A stretch of DNA of 64,000 nucleotides from Muribaculaceae bacterium. GTDB lineage: Bacteria; Bacteroidota; Bacteroidia; Bacteroidales; Muribaculaceae. The notes under the pieces are model-generated. The model was not told the DNA's origin. It was given only the letters and a program-made list of their open reading frames with translations, and did not search any database. Below are positions 9,056-19,974 of this stretch, one piece after another. Position 1 is the first letter of the stretch. Each line of letters opens with the position of its first letter. Position numbers and translations under genes: made by a program. The stretch is taken from NCBI GenBank assembly GCA_017557425.1, contig JAFYYU010000011.1, forward strand, positions 47,013 through 111,012, given 5' to 3'.

Positions 9056-9063
9056 CAAAGGTA
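9056..9063 (-). promoter_or_regulatory. -7 box for the aldolase gene
   Basis: TACCTTTG on the minus strand, with TTTG at 9083-9086 and a 19-nt spacer. This is a near-perfect Bacteroidetes promoter about 48 nt upstream of the ATG. Confidence 0.65.
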
Positions 9064-9243
9064 AGGCATTTTTGTTGTTGGGCAAAGCCAAAAGACAATA
9101 TTTTTTCAACACCTTGGCTTCTTGACGGCCTGCTTGGTAGCCAAAGGCGAGCACAAACCCTCCAAAAGGCGTCGAAATCGGTATTTTTTTTGAATCCACG
9201 GCAAAAATCCTCATTTTTTTTATGACTTTATCATTTTTTTTAT

Positions 9244-9251
9244 TATTTTTG
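9244..9251 (+). promoter_or_regulatory. -7 box for the dockerin-like secreted protein
   Basis: TATTTTTG in a T-rich tract, 72 nt before the ATG at 9323. The -33 element is not clear. With the divergent aldolase promoter this accounts for the 9009-9322 gap, which holds nothing else recognisable. Confidence 0.5.
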
Positions 9252-9322
9252 CGACCAACTTTAGAGATAACAATTCGACTTAATTATAATCCGTTTATAT
9301 TAACTTAAATTTTTATTGATTT

Positions 9323-10858
9323 ATGAAGAAACTATTACTGATCGCTGCATTGGCAGCCGTAGCATTTGGCGCAAACGCCGATGGCTACAAGTTTGAAAAA
9401 GTGTGGGAACTGGATGTAAACTCCTTCGGCCTTGTGACTAATGACGTACGCGCGGGCTTCGGTATGGACGGCAAGGTCTATATCAATGACAAGGGCACCC
9501 AAACCATCTATGAAGTTGATGAAAATGGTTTGACAGGAAAAACCTTCCCTGGTGGAGCCAACTGCGGTATCACCCGTGACGAGGCTGGCAACATCCTTGT
9601 GAGCACCGCCACATTCCCCGGTGTATGGGGTGCTGAGGCTGGCATCAAGGTCATCAATCCTGCTACTGGCGAATCTGTTGAATACTTAGTTCCCGAGGAG
9701 TGCGGTCTGCTGGGCCGTTGCGACTTTATCGGCTTCGCTAAAGGCAACTTCTTCGAGGACGGTGCGATTTACCTCACTGGCGGTAACACCGGTACTGATC
9801 CCTACACTGCTGGTGTAGCTGTCTTCACCGTAACTGGTGGTGAAGTTGATTTTGACAACTGCTATACCGCTACTGTTGATCCTGCCGTAACCGGCCAGAC
9901 TTCTACTGTCATCAACTACTACAAGGATCTGAATGGCGAAGACGCTCTGTTGTATGCTTACCGCAGTGGCGCTCCCAGCAAGCTGTTGGCTGACGGTGAC
10001 AACTTCACCAAGACCAATATCTCTTTGCCCAACAAGGGTGCCTGCAACGGTTGCTTCCCCTTCGTTTGGGACGGCAAGGAACTCTTCGTTTACCCGACTC
10101 TGCCCAACTATTTTAATGGCTTCGCTATTGCCGAGGATGGTGCCGAGGCTCCCATGTTTGAGGTAGCAGCCACTGTTGCCGCCAATATGAACGTTTTCCA
10201 GAACAACTGGGTTAATGCCGAGGTGGATGCTAATGGTGTAACCATTTATCAATATGCTCCTGGTGCTAACATCACTGTTTGGCGCCTGACCAAGGACGAG
10301 CCCGCTCCCGAGCCCACCAATGTTTACATGCTAGGTGGTGACGACCAGGGTTGGGATCCCACCTCTGGTATCATGTTTGACTATGACACCGAGAACAACG
10401 TTTACACTGCTACCATTACCTTCCCCGCTGAGTACAACTGGTTCGGCTTCACCACTGCGCTTGCCGAGAACAACGATGATGGTGGCTGGGCTTACATTGA
10501 GCCATTCCGCTTCGGTGCTGTTGCCGATGGCGACTACTGGTATACGGGCGAAGAGGACTACATCTCACTGACTTGGGACGCATATCAAGCAATCCGCATC
10601 CCCGGTGGCGAGTACAAACTGACCGTTAACCTTGCTGATATGAAGCTCATCATTGAGAAGGTACAGCCCGACTTCGTACGTGGCGACGTGGATGGCAGCA
10701 CCATCGTTAACATTGCCGACGTTACTTCTCTGATCGACTTGTTGTTGACCGGCGCAGATATGGTTCCTGCAGCCGACTGCGACTTGGATGGAAATATGAA
10801 CATCGCCGATGTTACCACTTTGATCGACTACCTGTTGACCGGCAACTGGCCCGAGTAA
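9323..10858 (+). CDS. Secreted protein with C-terminal dockerin-like domain
   Basis: 511 residues. A signal peptide (MKKLLLIAALAAVAFGANA) precedes a beta-rich region of about 300 residues that looks like a propeller-type or DUF4623-like domain. A module at about 333-447 (TNVYMLGGDDQGWDPT...) resembles SusE/SusF-type starch-binding folds. The last ~58 residues hold two dockerin-type F-hand repeats: DVDGSTIVNIAD, which has the full 12-residue calcium loop, and DLDGNMNIAD, whose loop is 2 residues short. The protein is exported; no enzymatic motif is visible. It has its own promoter and terminator. Function unknown; a glycan-binding or matrix role is inference. Confidence 0.7.
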   Translation: MKKLLLIAALAAVAFGANADGYKFEKVWELDVNSFGLVTNDVRAGFGMDGKVYINDKGTQTIYEVDENGLTGKTFPGGANCGITRDEAGNILVSTATFPGVWGAEAGIKVINPATGESVEYLVPEECGLLGRCDFIGFAKGNFFEDGAIYLTGGNTGTDPYTAGVAVFTVTGGEVDFDNCYTATVDPAVTGQTSTVINYYKDLNGEDALLYAYRSGAPSKLLADGDNFTKTNISLPNKGACNGCFPFVWDGKELFVYPTLPNYFNGFAIAEDGAEAPMFEVAATVAANMNVFQNNWVNAEVDANGVTIYQYAPGANITVWRLTKDEPAPEPTNVYMLGGDDQGWDPTSGIMFDYDTENNVYTATITFPAEYNWFGFTTALAENNDDGGWAYIEPFRFGAVADGDYWYTGEEDYISLTWDAYQAIRIPGGEYKLTVNLADMKLIIEKVQPDFVRGDVDGSTIVNIADVTSLIDLLLTGADMVPAADCDLDGNMNIADVTTLIDYLLTGNWPE

Positions 10859-10884
10859 TCATCGATTCGGACTAAATAGTATTT

Positions 10885-10922
10885 GCAGGGGGCTTTGCAA
10901 GCAGAGCCCTCTGCTTGTTTTC
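10885..10922 (+). terminator. Intrinsic terminator after the dockerin-like gene
   Basis: Hairpin pairing GCAG and GGGCT on the left with AGCCC and CTGC on the right, followed by TTGTTTTC. Confidence 0.65.
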
Positions 10923-10977
10923 TTGCCCTTTTGGAGGGATTTAGCGCTAAGTTTATTGTCTTACAAATAAAAATGGT

Positions 10978-10985
10978 TAACTTTG
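10978..10985 (+). promoter_or_regulatory. -7 box for speA
   Basis: TAACTTTG with TTG at 10956-10958 and a 19-nt spacer, 47 nt before the speA start. Confidence 0.6.
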
Positions 10986-11031
10986 CGCTCACATTTAACC
11001 GTATTGTATAACAAACTAAATAAACCGAGCC

Positions 11032-12948
<1,917 letters not shown>

Positions 12949-12954
12949 ATTTCT

Positions 12955-12986
12955 CTAGATACTCTAGAGATTCTAGACAATCTAGA
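12955..12986. repeat. 9-nt-period TCTAGAnnn array
   Basis: CTAGA occurs at 12955, 12964, 12973 and 12982, exactly 9 nt apart, between speA and truA. The first two units also form CTCTAGA-tac-TCTAGAG, a perfect short hairpin. It could form an mRNA structure between the two genes. Confidence 0.75.
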
Positions 12987-12991
12987 AAAAA

Positions 12992-13726
12992 ATGCGTTAC
13001 TTTATCAAGCTCGGGTACAGGGGGGCGGCATACCACGGATGGCAGGTGCAGCCTCATGACTCCTCGGTGCAGCAGGTTATTGAGGAGGCGTTGGCCACGC
13101 TGCTGCGCACTCCCACGCCCGTCACTGGAGCGGGCCGCACAGATGCGGGTGTCAACGCCCGCCTGATGGTGGCCCATTTTGACACCGAACAGCCCATCGC
13201 CGATGTTGACCGCCTCATCCATGGCCTCAATGCCCTGCTACCGCCAGATATCGCCATCTACAGCATCACGCCCGTCCACGACGACGCACATGCCCGTTTT
13301 GACGCCACGAGCCGCACCTACAAGTACTTCGCAGTTACCCGCAAGGATCCCTTTCTGTATCCGCTTAGCTGGAAGTGCTCTCCTGACCTCGACTTCGTCT
13401 TAATGAACGAGGCCGCAGCCCGTCTGCTCGATTATACTGACTTCACCTCATTCTCGAAGCTGCACACCGACGTCAAGACCAACAACTGCCGCATCACACA
13501 CGCCCAATGGACCCACGAGGGCGACCAATGGGTGTTCACCATCACTGCCGACCGCTTCCTGCGCAACATGGTGCGTGCCATTGTCGGCACCCTCGTCGAG
13601 GTGGGCCGCCACAAGATGAGCGTTGAAGAATTCTGCCAGGTTATCGAGCGCAAAGACCGATGCGCCGCCGGCACCTCCATGCCTGGGCATGCGCTGTTCC
13701 TCTGGGACATCACCTATCCCTATTAG
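12992..13726 (+). CDS. truA: tRNA pseudouridine(38-40) synthase
   Basis: 244 residues. It isomerises uridines 38-40 in the anticodon stem-loop of many tRNAs. The catalytic aspartate is D51 in [11 protein letters not shown]. The [12 protein letters not shown] strand and the C-terminal [17 protein letters not shown] motif are typical. It lies 43 nt after speA and has no separate promoter of its own that I can see, so cotranscription with speA is likely. The N-terminal [18 protein letters not shown] supports this start. Confidence 0.96.
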   Translation: MRYFIKLGYRGAAYHGWQVQPHDSSVQQVIEEALATLLRTPTPVTGAGRTDAGVNARLMVAHFDTEQPIADVDRLIHGLNALLPPDIAIYSITPVHDDAHARFDATSRTYKYFAVTRKDPFLYPLSWKCSPDLDFVLMNEAAARLLDYTDFTSFSKLHTDVKTNNCRITHAQWTHEGDQWVFTITADRFLRNMVRAIVGTLVEVGRHKMSVEEFCQVIERKDRCAAGTSMPGHALFLWDITYPY

Positions 13727-13784
13727 TATTGAATATTTTATCAAAAATTTCTTGCACGGGTGTTGCCAGTTCAGGAAATTGTAT

Positions 13785-13792
13785 TACCTTTG
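13785..13792 (+). promoter_or_regulatory. -7 box for rplU-rpmA
   Basis: TACCTTTG with TTG at 13763-13765 and a 19-nt spacer. It leaves an 85-90 nt leader before rplU, containing a small GC hairpin near 13806-13816 and arms AAATGA/TCATTT around 13837-13866 that could form a regulatory fold. Confidence 0.65.
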
Positions 13793-13885
13793 CACCCGCA
13801 TTAGTGCCCGCGGGGCTGAGCAAAGTGTTGCATGAAATGATGTGACCGCCTCAGGGACAGTCATTTAAACTACAAGATTAAACAA

Positions 13886-14206
13886 ATGTACGCAATTGTA
13901 GAAATTCAGGGACAACAGTTCCGTGTCGAGACCGGCAAGAAGTTGTATGTCCACTATCTCGGCGACGAGCGCAAGGAAGGTGACTCTGTAGAGTTCGACC
14001 GTGTCCTGCTCGTAGATGCCGACGGTGCCGTTAAGGTTGGCGCACCTACCGTCGAAGGTGCAAAGGTTGTTTGCGAGGTAAAGGCTCCCCTCGTGAAAGG
14101 TGAACACATCATCGTTTTCAAGAAGAAACGTCGCAAAGGCTATCGCCGTCTCAACGGCCATCGCCAGCAGTTCACTCAGCTTGAGATTAAAGAAGTCGTT
14201 GCTTAA
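13886..14206 (+). CDS. rplU: 50S ribosomal protein L21
   Basis: 106 residues, full length. [15 protein letters not shown] is the standard L21 start, and the Lys/Arg-rich [21 protein letters not shown] end binds 23S rRNA. It heads the conserved rplU-rpmA operon with a 30-nt gap before rpmA. Confidence 0.98.
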   Translation: MYAIVEIQGQQFRVETGKKLYVHYLGDERKEGDSVEFDRVLLVDADGAVKVGAPTVEGAKVVCEVKAPLVKGEHIIVFKKKRRKGYRRLNGHRQQFTQLEIKEVVA

Positions 14207-14236
14207 TTAACCATTTAAAAATCAAAACTCTAGATT

Positions 14237-14506
14237 ATGGCACATAAAAAAGGTGTCGGCAGTTCAAAGAACGGCCGCGAGAGCGAAAGTAAACGTCTCG
14301 GCGTTAAGATTTTTGGTGGTCAGTTTGCCAAGGCCGGTAACATCATCCGCCGTCAGCGCGGTACCCAGCATCGTCCCGGTCAGAACGTTGGCATGGGCAA
14401 GGACCACACCCTCTATGCCCTGGTTGACGGCACTGTAGAGTTCCAGCACCGCGCTGGTCACATCTACATCAACGTGATCGAGGCTCCCAAGGAGGAACAG
14501 AACTAA
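14237..14506 (+). CDS. rpmA: 50S ribosomal protein L27
   Basis: 89 residues. [20 protein letters not shown] is the standard L27 N-terminus reaching towards the peptidyl-transferase centre. There is no Firmicutes-type cleaved pre-sequence. [20 protein letters not shown] is conserved. It follows rplU and is closed by a strong terminator. Confidence 0.98.
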   Translation: MAHKKGVGSSKNGRESESKRLGVKIFGGQFAKAGNIIRRQRGTQHRPGQNVGMGKDHTLYALVDGTVEFQHRAGHIYINVIEAPKEEQN

Positions 14507-14535
14507 ACAAGGAAAAATCCCAACCCTAAGGGAAT

Positions 14536-14577
14536 GAGGGTGAGCGCCGCAATGCGGTGTTCACCCTCGTTTTTTTG
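14536..14577 (+). terminator. Terminator of the rplU-rpmA operon
   Basis: GAGGGTGA and TCACCCTC frame an inner CCGC-aat-GCGG hairpin, followed by seven T. A textbook intrinsic terminator. Confidence 0.85.
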
Positions 14578-14596
14578 TGGCTATGCTTTATTGCAC

Positions 14597-15037
14597 TCAG
14601 TATACCTCGGCCTCGACGTCGATGATTCGGGGATCGTTGGGATCGAAGTCCGGGATGGTGAGGTCGGCTTCCTCGCCCTCCTCGGGACCGAACCACTCGC
14701 GCAAACGTTCACGGGCCTTGCGTTCAATCTCAGGAGTGATATACTTCTTCATCGTGAACAGTGCCCATGCCAATGCCGCGAGGTCGTCGGTAAAACCGAG
14801 TCCCAGGATGATATCAGGAATGAAGTCCAGCGGCAGGATGAAATAACCCAATGCCCCCAGCACCTTGAGTTTCAAACTCCTGGGAACAGCCGGGTCTCGT
14901 GAGACATAGTAGAGCACAAGGACGTAATAGACCGCCTTGCGGCCAGCCTTCTTGGCCACTTTCTTCAGTTTCTTCCACAACTTGCTGTCGCTGAAGTACT
15001 GGGCATAATCGTCAAGATTGATGTTATTGATTGCCAT
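14597..15037 (-). CDS. YkvA/DUF1232 family membrane protein
   Basis: 146 residues. The hallmark DUF1232 block is the central hydrophobic segment with LKVLGALGYFILPLDFIPDI followed by GFTDDLAALAWAL (about residues 60-100). The N-terminal 45 residues are Lys-rich and the C-terminus is acidic. The family is common in bacteria and its function is not known. It lies convergent with rpmA and just downstream of gldE on the same strand, 91 nt away. Confidence 0.85.
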   Translation of the reverse strand: MAINNINLDDYAQYFSDSKLWKKLKKVAKKAGRKAVYYVLVLYYVSRDPAVPRSLKLKVLGALGYFILPLDFIPDIILGLGFTDDLAALAWALFTMKKYITPEIERKARERLREWFGPEEGEEADLTIPDFDPNDPRIIDVEAEVY

Positions 15038-15128
15038 CCTTTTAAATACATGAATTGGTCATACATCAATCCCTTGCAGCAAATCGCGTGCCAAGTTTAA
15101 AATTTAAGTATAATGAAAAGGTGACAGT

Positions 15129-16463
15129 TTACTTGTCGCGGAGGGTGACTTTGACCTTGGCGATGCGGTGCTTGACGACCTTGATGACAGTGAAGGTGAA
15201 ACGGCCGTACTTCACGACCTCCTTTTCCTGGAGGAACTCGCCCTTGAGGTCGAGCAGGAAACCGGCGATGGTCTCGGCCTCCTCGGCATGTTCGCCCAGT
15301 TCCTCTTCCTCGATGTCAAGGACGCGTGCAAAGTCGCTCAACAGCGTCTTGCCGTCAAACATCCAGGTGTCCTTGTTGATGCGGTTATAGAACTTCTCCT
15401 CAGTGTCATATTCGTCGTTGATGTCGCCCACAATCTCCTCAAGCACATCCTCAAGGGTGGCAATGCCCTGTGTGCAGCCATACTCATCGACGATGATGGC
15501 CATGTGCATCTTCTTTTGACGGAAATCCTCCAGCAGGTCGTCGAGCATGCGGGTCTCGGGAACAAAATATGCGGGACGCATCAAGGTTTGCCACTTGAAA
15601 GTGTTGTCACGTGTGCCTATATAGGGCAACAGGTCCTTGGCATAGAGGATACCCTTGATGTTGTCGGGTGTCTCTTCATAGACAGGCATGCGGGAATAGC
15701 CCGTGTCAATGACCTTGCGAACCACTTGGTCGAAGTCATCGTCCTGATCGATATCCACCACATCTACACGCGGCCGCATGATGTCGCTCACCGTCTTGTC
15801 GCCAAACGACAGAATACCCTCAAGCAACTCTTTGTCATCGGGGTCCTTTACTTCACTCACCTCGAGAGCTCGGGTAAGGTCATCGACCGAGAGCTCCTCG
15901 GTCTGTTGCGGAACGACCTTGTTCACCAGTCTTGTGCTGCGGACCAGCAGGGCAGTGAACGGCGAGAACAGCTTGATGGCAGCCTTGATCGGTGCCGACG
16001 TTATCGCAGCGAACTTGACATTAAAGTTAGTGGCATATAGTTTGGGTATCACCTCGCCAAAGAGCAGGATGAGGAACGTGAGAATGACCGTCTGAACGAT
16101 GAAATTGAGTACTGTGCTCTTGAAATCAAAAATCTGGTTCATCGCATAGTTCAGCACGATGGCAATCATGATGTTGACCAGATTGTTGCCCACCAGTATA
16201 GTTGCCAACAACTTCTCGGGCTTGGCCAGCAATTCACGCACCCGCTCGCGGCGATGTGCGTCCTCGATGCTGTCCACGTCCTCAGGGCGCAACGAGAAAT
16301 AGGCGATCTCGCTGCCCGAGTTAAATGCCGACAGGAATAATCCTAAAACGGCGACAATGATGGCGATGATGCTACCCGCAGTAGGGGTGTTGAAAGTGAC
16401 AAGCGGATGTCCGCTCACTGTGCAGAGTACCGATAAAAGGCACGATAACGGGTCAGGGTCCAA
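15129..16463 (-). CDS. gldE: GldE-type CNNM/CorC transporter-like membrane protein
   Basis: 444 residues. Domains in order: an N-terminal CNNM (DUF21) membrane domain with about four hydrophobic segments (to ~residue 185), two CBS domains (about 205-330), and a CorC_HlyC C-terminal domain. MDPDP at the N-terminus is typical of the Bacteroidetes protein called GldE. That protein was named for gliding motility in flavobacteria, but it is widespread in non-gliding Bacteroidales, where an ion-transport or envelope role is more likely. Its own promoter lies 30 nt upstream. No other gld gene is in the window. Confidence 0.85.
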   Translation of the reverse strand: MDPDPLSCLLSVLCTVSGHPLVTFNTPTAGSIIAIIVAVLGLFLSAFNSGSEIAYFSLRPEDVDSIEDAHRRERVRELLAKPEKLLATILVGNNLVNIMIAIVLNYAMNQIFDFKSTVLNFIVQTVILTFLILLFGEVIPKLYATNFNVKFAAITSAPIKAAIKLFSPFTALLVRSTRLVNKVVPQQTEELSVDDLTRALEVSEVKDPDDKELLEGILSFGDKTVSDIMRPRVDVVDIDQDDDFDQVVRKVIDTGYSRMPVYEETPDNIKGILYAKDLLPYIGTRDNTFKWQTLMRPAYFVPETRMLDDLLEDFRQKKMHMAIIVDEYGCTQGIATLEDVLEEIVGDINDEYDTEEKFYNRINKDTWMFDGKTLLSDFARVLDIEEEELGEHAEEAETIAGFLLDLKGEFLQEKEVVKYGRFTFTVIKVVKHRIAKVKVTLRDK

Positions 16464-16492
16464 AATACAAGTCGTTTTGTTGAATAATGCGA

Positions 16493-16500
16493 CAAAGATA
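16493..16500 (-). promoter_or_regulatory. -7 box for gldE
   Basis: TATCTTTG on the minus strand, 30 nt upstream of the gldE ATG. Confidence 0.55.
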
Positions 16501-16535
16501 GTGCAATTTTAGAACGTGTGCAACAAATGAGCGAA

Positions 16536-17420
16536 TTACCGCATGGGCTCGACGGTGTAACCCGCATCACGCAACAGCTGCAGCAGCCCCTGTTCTCCAG
16601 GCAAGTGGCCGGCACCGACGCACACGAGACATGCGCGCTCGGGCATGATCGTAATGAGTTTCTCGACCCAGCTACGGTTGCGGTTGTAAATGAGCGCATC
16701 CATCTGCTCCTCGCTGTCTCCGCCAATGGTGGCATCGGTCATCACAGCAAGCAATTTATCCAAGTCTTGAGCCATATAGGCATCGGCAAGCGCAGCAGAC
16801 TGCACCTGGAAAAACTCGTCCTGCCTGCATGCCTCAACCAAGCCTTTGGCCTGTTCGGCAAGCGACCCATTAAAGAGCAGATCAATCTGCTCATCCACGC
16901 TCTCAAGGCCCACCGAAGGGCGGCCTGCCTCGTTGGCACGGTTCTGCACCATGACGTCAATCAGGCTATTGGTATCAAAATTGGGGAAATATTTGATGGC
17001 CTGCATGGCCTGCATCTGGGTGCTGATAGCGCTGGGCTTGAGACTGTTCATCTGACTGAGTTTCACACCCATATTGCTGAAATACTTATTGAACACCTTC
17101 TCGACGATACTGTACTCATCGGGCGAAAGGACCTTATTGAGCGTGCTATCCGGCGGTGCGATCATGGCCTGGGCCATGCGTGCCTGTACCTCGGGACTCA
17201 TCAAACTGTCCTTCTCGACCTCACCCACAACGATATCACATCCCGCGATGGCCTCACTCATGCCCTTGACTTGGTCAATCAACGTGGAGGGAGCCATGTG
17301 ATGTGTACCAAAGATGTAACTGGGCCTGCCCAGGCCGTTTCCCGTCACTTTCCACAGAAGTTGCGCCTGAGTCATAAAAGCCACAAGCACCAAAGCCAGA
17401 ACCAGGGTCAATCTTTTCAT
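16536..17420 (-). CDS. TraB/GumN family protein, exported
   Basis: 294 residues from the ATG at 17420; another ATG at 17429 would add three residues. A signal peptide (to about residue 20) is followed by YIFGTHH, the first conserved TraB/GumN motif, and the C-terminal VCVGAGHLPGEQGLLQLL, the last one. The superfamily shares the Tiki/EreA/ChaN fold. Tiki members are metalloproteases, and the two GxxH motifs seen here are the putative catalytic histidines. The bacterial substrate is unknown. It has its own promoter at 17455 and reads towards gldE. Confidence 0.88.
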   Translation of the reverse strand: MKRLTLVLALVLVAFMTQAQLLWKVTGNGLGRPSYIFGTHHMAPSTLIDQVKGMSEAIAGCDIVVGEVEKDSLMSPEVQARMAQAMIAPPDSTLNKVLSPDEYSIVEKVFNKYFSNMGVKLSQMNSLKPSAISTQMQAMQAIKYFPNFDTNSLIDVMVQNRANEAGRPSVGLESVDEQIDLLFNGSLAEQAKGLVEACRQDEFFQVQSAALADAYMAQDLDKLLAVMTDATIGGDSEEQMDALIYNRNRSWVEKLITIMPERACLVCVGAGHLPGEQGLLQLLRDAGYTVEPMR

Positions 17421-17454
17421 AATTGTCATTGATTTAATGTTCTAAAAGTGTGAA

Positions 17455-17462
17455 CAAAGTTA
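17455..17462 (-). promoter_or_regulatory. -7 box for the TraB/GumN gene
   Basis: TAACTTTG on the minus strand, 35 nt upstream of the ATG at 17420. Confidence 0.55.
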
Positions 17463-17570
17463 GCAATAATCCCTTTATCAGCCAAGTTTTTAGGCAAAAT
17501 CCCCCATAATGATGATTAAAATATGGGAAAATGCCCGATTTTGGCGATTGTACAGCCATGGCGGCAACCG

Positions 17571-17688
17571 TAATTTTGCATCGTGAAAAAGTGAATTAGT
17601 TATTAGTTGATTATACCATAATCATAGTACTATAAGTAAGTAAACAGATAAAAATGCCGCACCGATGTGATATCGATGCGGCTTTTAG
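17571..17688 (+). ncRNA. Candidate small RNA (orphan promoter plus terminator)
   Basis: TAATTTTG at 17571-17578 with TTG at 17548-17550 (20-nt spacer) is a good plus-strand promoter with no gene behind it. About 70 nt later comes a hairpin (17656-17682, GCCGCA...TGCGGC) followed by TTTT. The predicted transcript, about 17585-17688, has no ORF of note and an AT-rich body with two TTAGT units 7 nt apart. It would be convergent with the C69 gene. No known RNA family was recognised. Confidence 0.35.
17650..17686. terminator. Bidirectional terminator
   Basis: GCCGCAcCGAT / ATCGaTGCGGC hairpin with TTTT on the plus side and ATTTTT on the minus side. It serves the C69 dipeptidase gene on the minus strand and possibly the candidate sRNA on the plus strand. 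Confidence 0.75.
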
Positions 17689-17704
17689 TTCTAATCGCTA
17701 GACA

Positions 17705-19405
17705 TTAGTTTCTGTCTTTGGGGTCCAGCCACTCGGGCTCTTCAACTTTCAGGCGGTCGCCGCCGTTGGGACCCTTGATGAGCATGTCATAATACTCCTG
17801 AGTATAACCGCCAAAGGTGGGTGAAGCCGGCGTGCCGTGCTCGTTGCGCTTGAACTGGCCGTTTTCCTCCTTCTTGATGTTACCGTCGAGATACTTGACG
17901 AAGAGGTACTCGCCCAGCTTCTTGTAGCGGGCCGTAGCGTCCTGACCGGCATTGACCGAATACATGGTCAGCAGGCGTACAGCGGCCTCACGGTCGGTAG
18001 TGAGCAGCGACGTGGCCTCGGCCTCGATGACCGGCTGACGCTTAGCGAAGTTGTCCTCGATAGCGCCCTGCACCTTGCGGATGTCGCCAATCATCTGTGA
18101 ATAGCGGGCATAAGCCTGGTTGGCCACCCAGTTGTTGACCCAGAAGGCGCAATCCCAATCCAGGGTGTACATGTCGGCCTTGCCCTGACGGTAACTCTCG
18201 GGAACCTGCGTGATGCAGCAGTACATGGGCACAAAGACCGATGTATTGGCATCATCGACACCGAACCAGAAGCAGCCGCCCACCTCGTCGGGCAGCCACG
18301 AACGCATCTGTGCTGCGAATACCCAACCGGTCTGCTGGGTAGCGATGGCACGCTCCTGGCTGTATTTCACGCCATCCACCTCAAAGTCCATGGGACGCCA
18401 GCGGTAAGGCACGCCATAGGCCGTCGTTGCACCGGGATCCACGGTCATGTCAAACGGCGTTCCCTCAAAATGGTCACGCATCATCTCCTGCATGTCACGC
18501 ACGCTGACCTTGCGGTCGGGCTTCACATACAGAGGCATTACGTCTTCATCGGCCCTGGTCTTACCGTAGATAAAGGGCAGATAAGCATCCATGCCCTTGT
18601 GGAAACGGTTGAAATAGCTCCACACGCGGGCATCACATCCGCGCAGTGCGCCAGCGTCAAACTTCTGGTAAACGGGAGCGAAGGCGAAGTCAGCGTCCTT
18701 GCCGCTGTACAGGCCTTTCTTCTTGGCAAACGAGATGACGTCCTTGCTGTACATCACGTTCTTCTTGTCCTTCATGTTGAATTTCCAGATGCGGGGATTG
18801 TTGGCGTGACCGGCAATGCAGTCGTCGGGAATGCGGATAGCCACCCAAACGGCACCGAGTTCATCGGGACCCTTGCCAATCATGTCCATAATCCAAATCT
18901 CGTTGGGGTCACCGATCGAGAAGGACTCACCCTCGCTGGCATAGCCATACTGTGCCACCAGGTCAGTCATCACCTTGATGGCCTCGCGGGCCGTCTTGGA
19001 GCGCTGCAAGGCGATGTACATCAGACTGCCGTAGTCGATGATGGACTTGCCGTTGAGGTCCCAAAGTTCCTCGCGTCCACCCCAAGTGCTCTCGGCAATG
19101 GTAACCTGATGCTCGTTCATGTTGCCTACAACGGCATAGGTGTGAGCTACCTCAGGAATCTCGCCCATGTACTTTCCGCTGTCCCAGTCGATGATCTTGC
19201 GCATGGCACCAGCGGGATGGTCAGCAGCTGGTATATACTGCAAGTCACCGAACAGCGTGTGGCTGTCGGCGGCATAGGTGATGATGGTCGAGCCATCAGC
19301 ACTGGCATTCTTACCCACCAGCAGATTGGTGCACGCATCGGCAGCAGTCCAGCCGGCGAGAGCCAGCAACACGGCCGTTAACAATTTAATTGACAGATGT
19401 TTCAT
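17705..19405 (-). CDS. C69 family dipeptidase, exported
   Basis: 566 residues. The signal peptide ends at AADA, exposing Cys25 in ACTNLLVGKNAS. In peptidase family C69 (U34) this N-terminal cysteine becomes the Ntn nucleophile after processing. The relatives remove dipeptides from peptides of varied sequence. The length, the early TWGGREELWDLNG block and the C-terminal part with no extra domain match secreted Bacteroidetes members. It lies 53 nt downstream of the 19459 gene on the same strand and may be the last gene of the secreted-protein group. A terminator follows. Confidence 0.92.
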   Translation of the reverse strand: MKHLSIKLLTAVLLALAGWTAADACTNLLVGKNASADGSTIITYAADSHTLFGDLQYIPAADHPAGAMRKIIDWDSGKYMGEIPEVAHTYAVVGNMNEHQVTIAESTWGGREELWDLNGKSIIDYGSLMYIALQRSKTAREAIKVMTDLVAQYGYASEGESFSIGDPNEIWIMDMIGKGPDELGAVWVAIRIPDDCIAGHANNPRIWKFNMKDKKNVMYSKDVISFAKKKGLYSGKDADFAFAPVYQKFDAGALRGCDARVWSYFNRFHKGMDAYLPFIYGKTRADEDVMPLYVKPDRKVSVRDMQEMMRDHFEGTPFDMTVDPGATTAYGVPYRWRPMDFEVDGVKYSQERAIATQQTGWVFAAQMRSWLPDEVGGCFWFGVDDANTSVFVPMYCCITQVPESYRQGKADMYTLDWDCAFWVNNWVANQAYARYSQMIGDIRKVQGAIEDNFAKRQPVIEAEATSLLTTDREAAVRLLTMYSVNAGQDATARYKKLGEYLFVKYLDGNIKKEENGQFKRNEHGTPASPTFGGYTQEYYDMLIKGPNGGDRLKVEEPEWLDPKDRN

Positions 19406-19458
19406 TTTTCTTTAGTTTGATTGTTGATTATAGTGAATGTTCAATAATGATCTGATCT

Positions 19459-19974
19459 TTAGTTGCCTACCGGAATATCATAGCCCAGCAGACGGAAAGC
19501 CACCTTGAAGGGCGTGGCCTGCTTGCGAGGCTTGGGGCCGGCATAGTAATAAAACAATCGCTGGATGTCAAACGACTTGACACTGACCAACTTGGTCTCG
19601 CCCGGCTTGAGACTCACGGGCACCGTGACCGCTTGCTGCGTGAGCATCTCTCCATTCATCGTGGAGTAACGCAACAGCAGCCTGACGGCACTCATGCGGT
19701 GCTTGGTGTTGTTGGTGATGAAGAAAGACTCCTTGCTGTCGCTGGCCCGCTTGTTGAAACCCTTGAGCGTCACTGCATCGGGATCGACGCCCATGTCCAG
19801 ACTATCGGGCAGCAAGCCATCGCCCGACTCCATCACTGCAACAGGGACCTCAAGCGACTGCAGGTTCTTGCGTGTGGTGCGAGTGCGGGCATCTAACGTG
19901 CTGATACACAGCAATAGTATCACCGAAAGCAGGAGGGTCGGAAGAGTTAAAATATGTTTATTTCCAAATCTCAT
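19459..19974 (-). CDS. Uncharacterised exported protein
   Basis: 171 residues from the ATG at 19974; a GTG one codon upstream is less likely. A long N-terminal hydrophobic signal (about 8-27) is followed by a single beta-rich domain with KESFFITNNTKHRMSAVRLLLRYST and KPGETKLVSVKSFD. That pattern resembles FxLYD-type Ig-like modules found in envelope proteins, but I do not recognise the family. Its ATG overlaps the stop of the upstream gene (TGATG), which indicates translational coupling with the 19974-20567 gene. Confidence 0.7.
   Translation of the reverse strand: MRFGNKHILTLPTLLLSVILLLCISTLDARTRTTRKNLQSLEVPVAVMESGDGLLPDSLDMGVDPDAVTLKGFNKRASDSKESFFITNNTKHRMSAVRLLLRYSTMNGEMLTQQAVTVPVSLKPGETKLVSVKSFDIQRLFYYYAGPKPRKQATPFKVAFRLLGYDIPVGN

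Noticed and set aside
15129-16463. Gliding motility locus
   Set aside because: GldE alone is not evidence for gliding; it is widespread in non-motile Bacteroidales.
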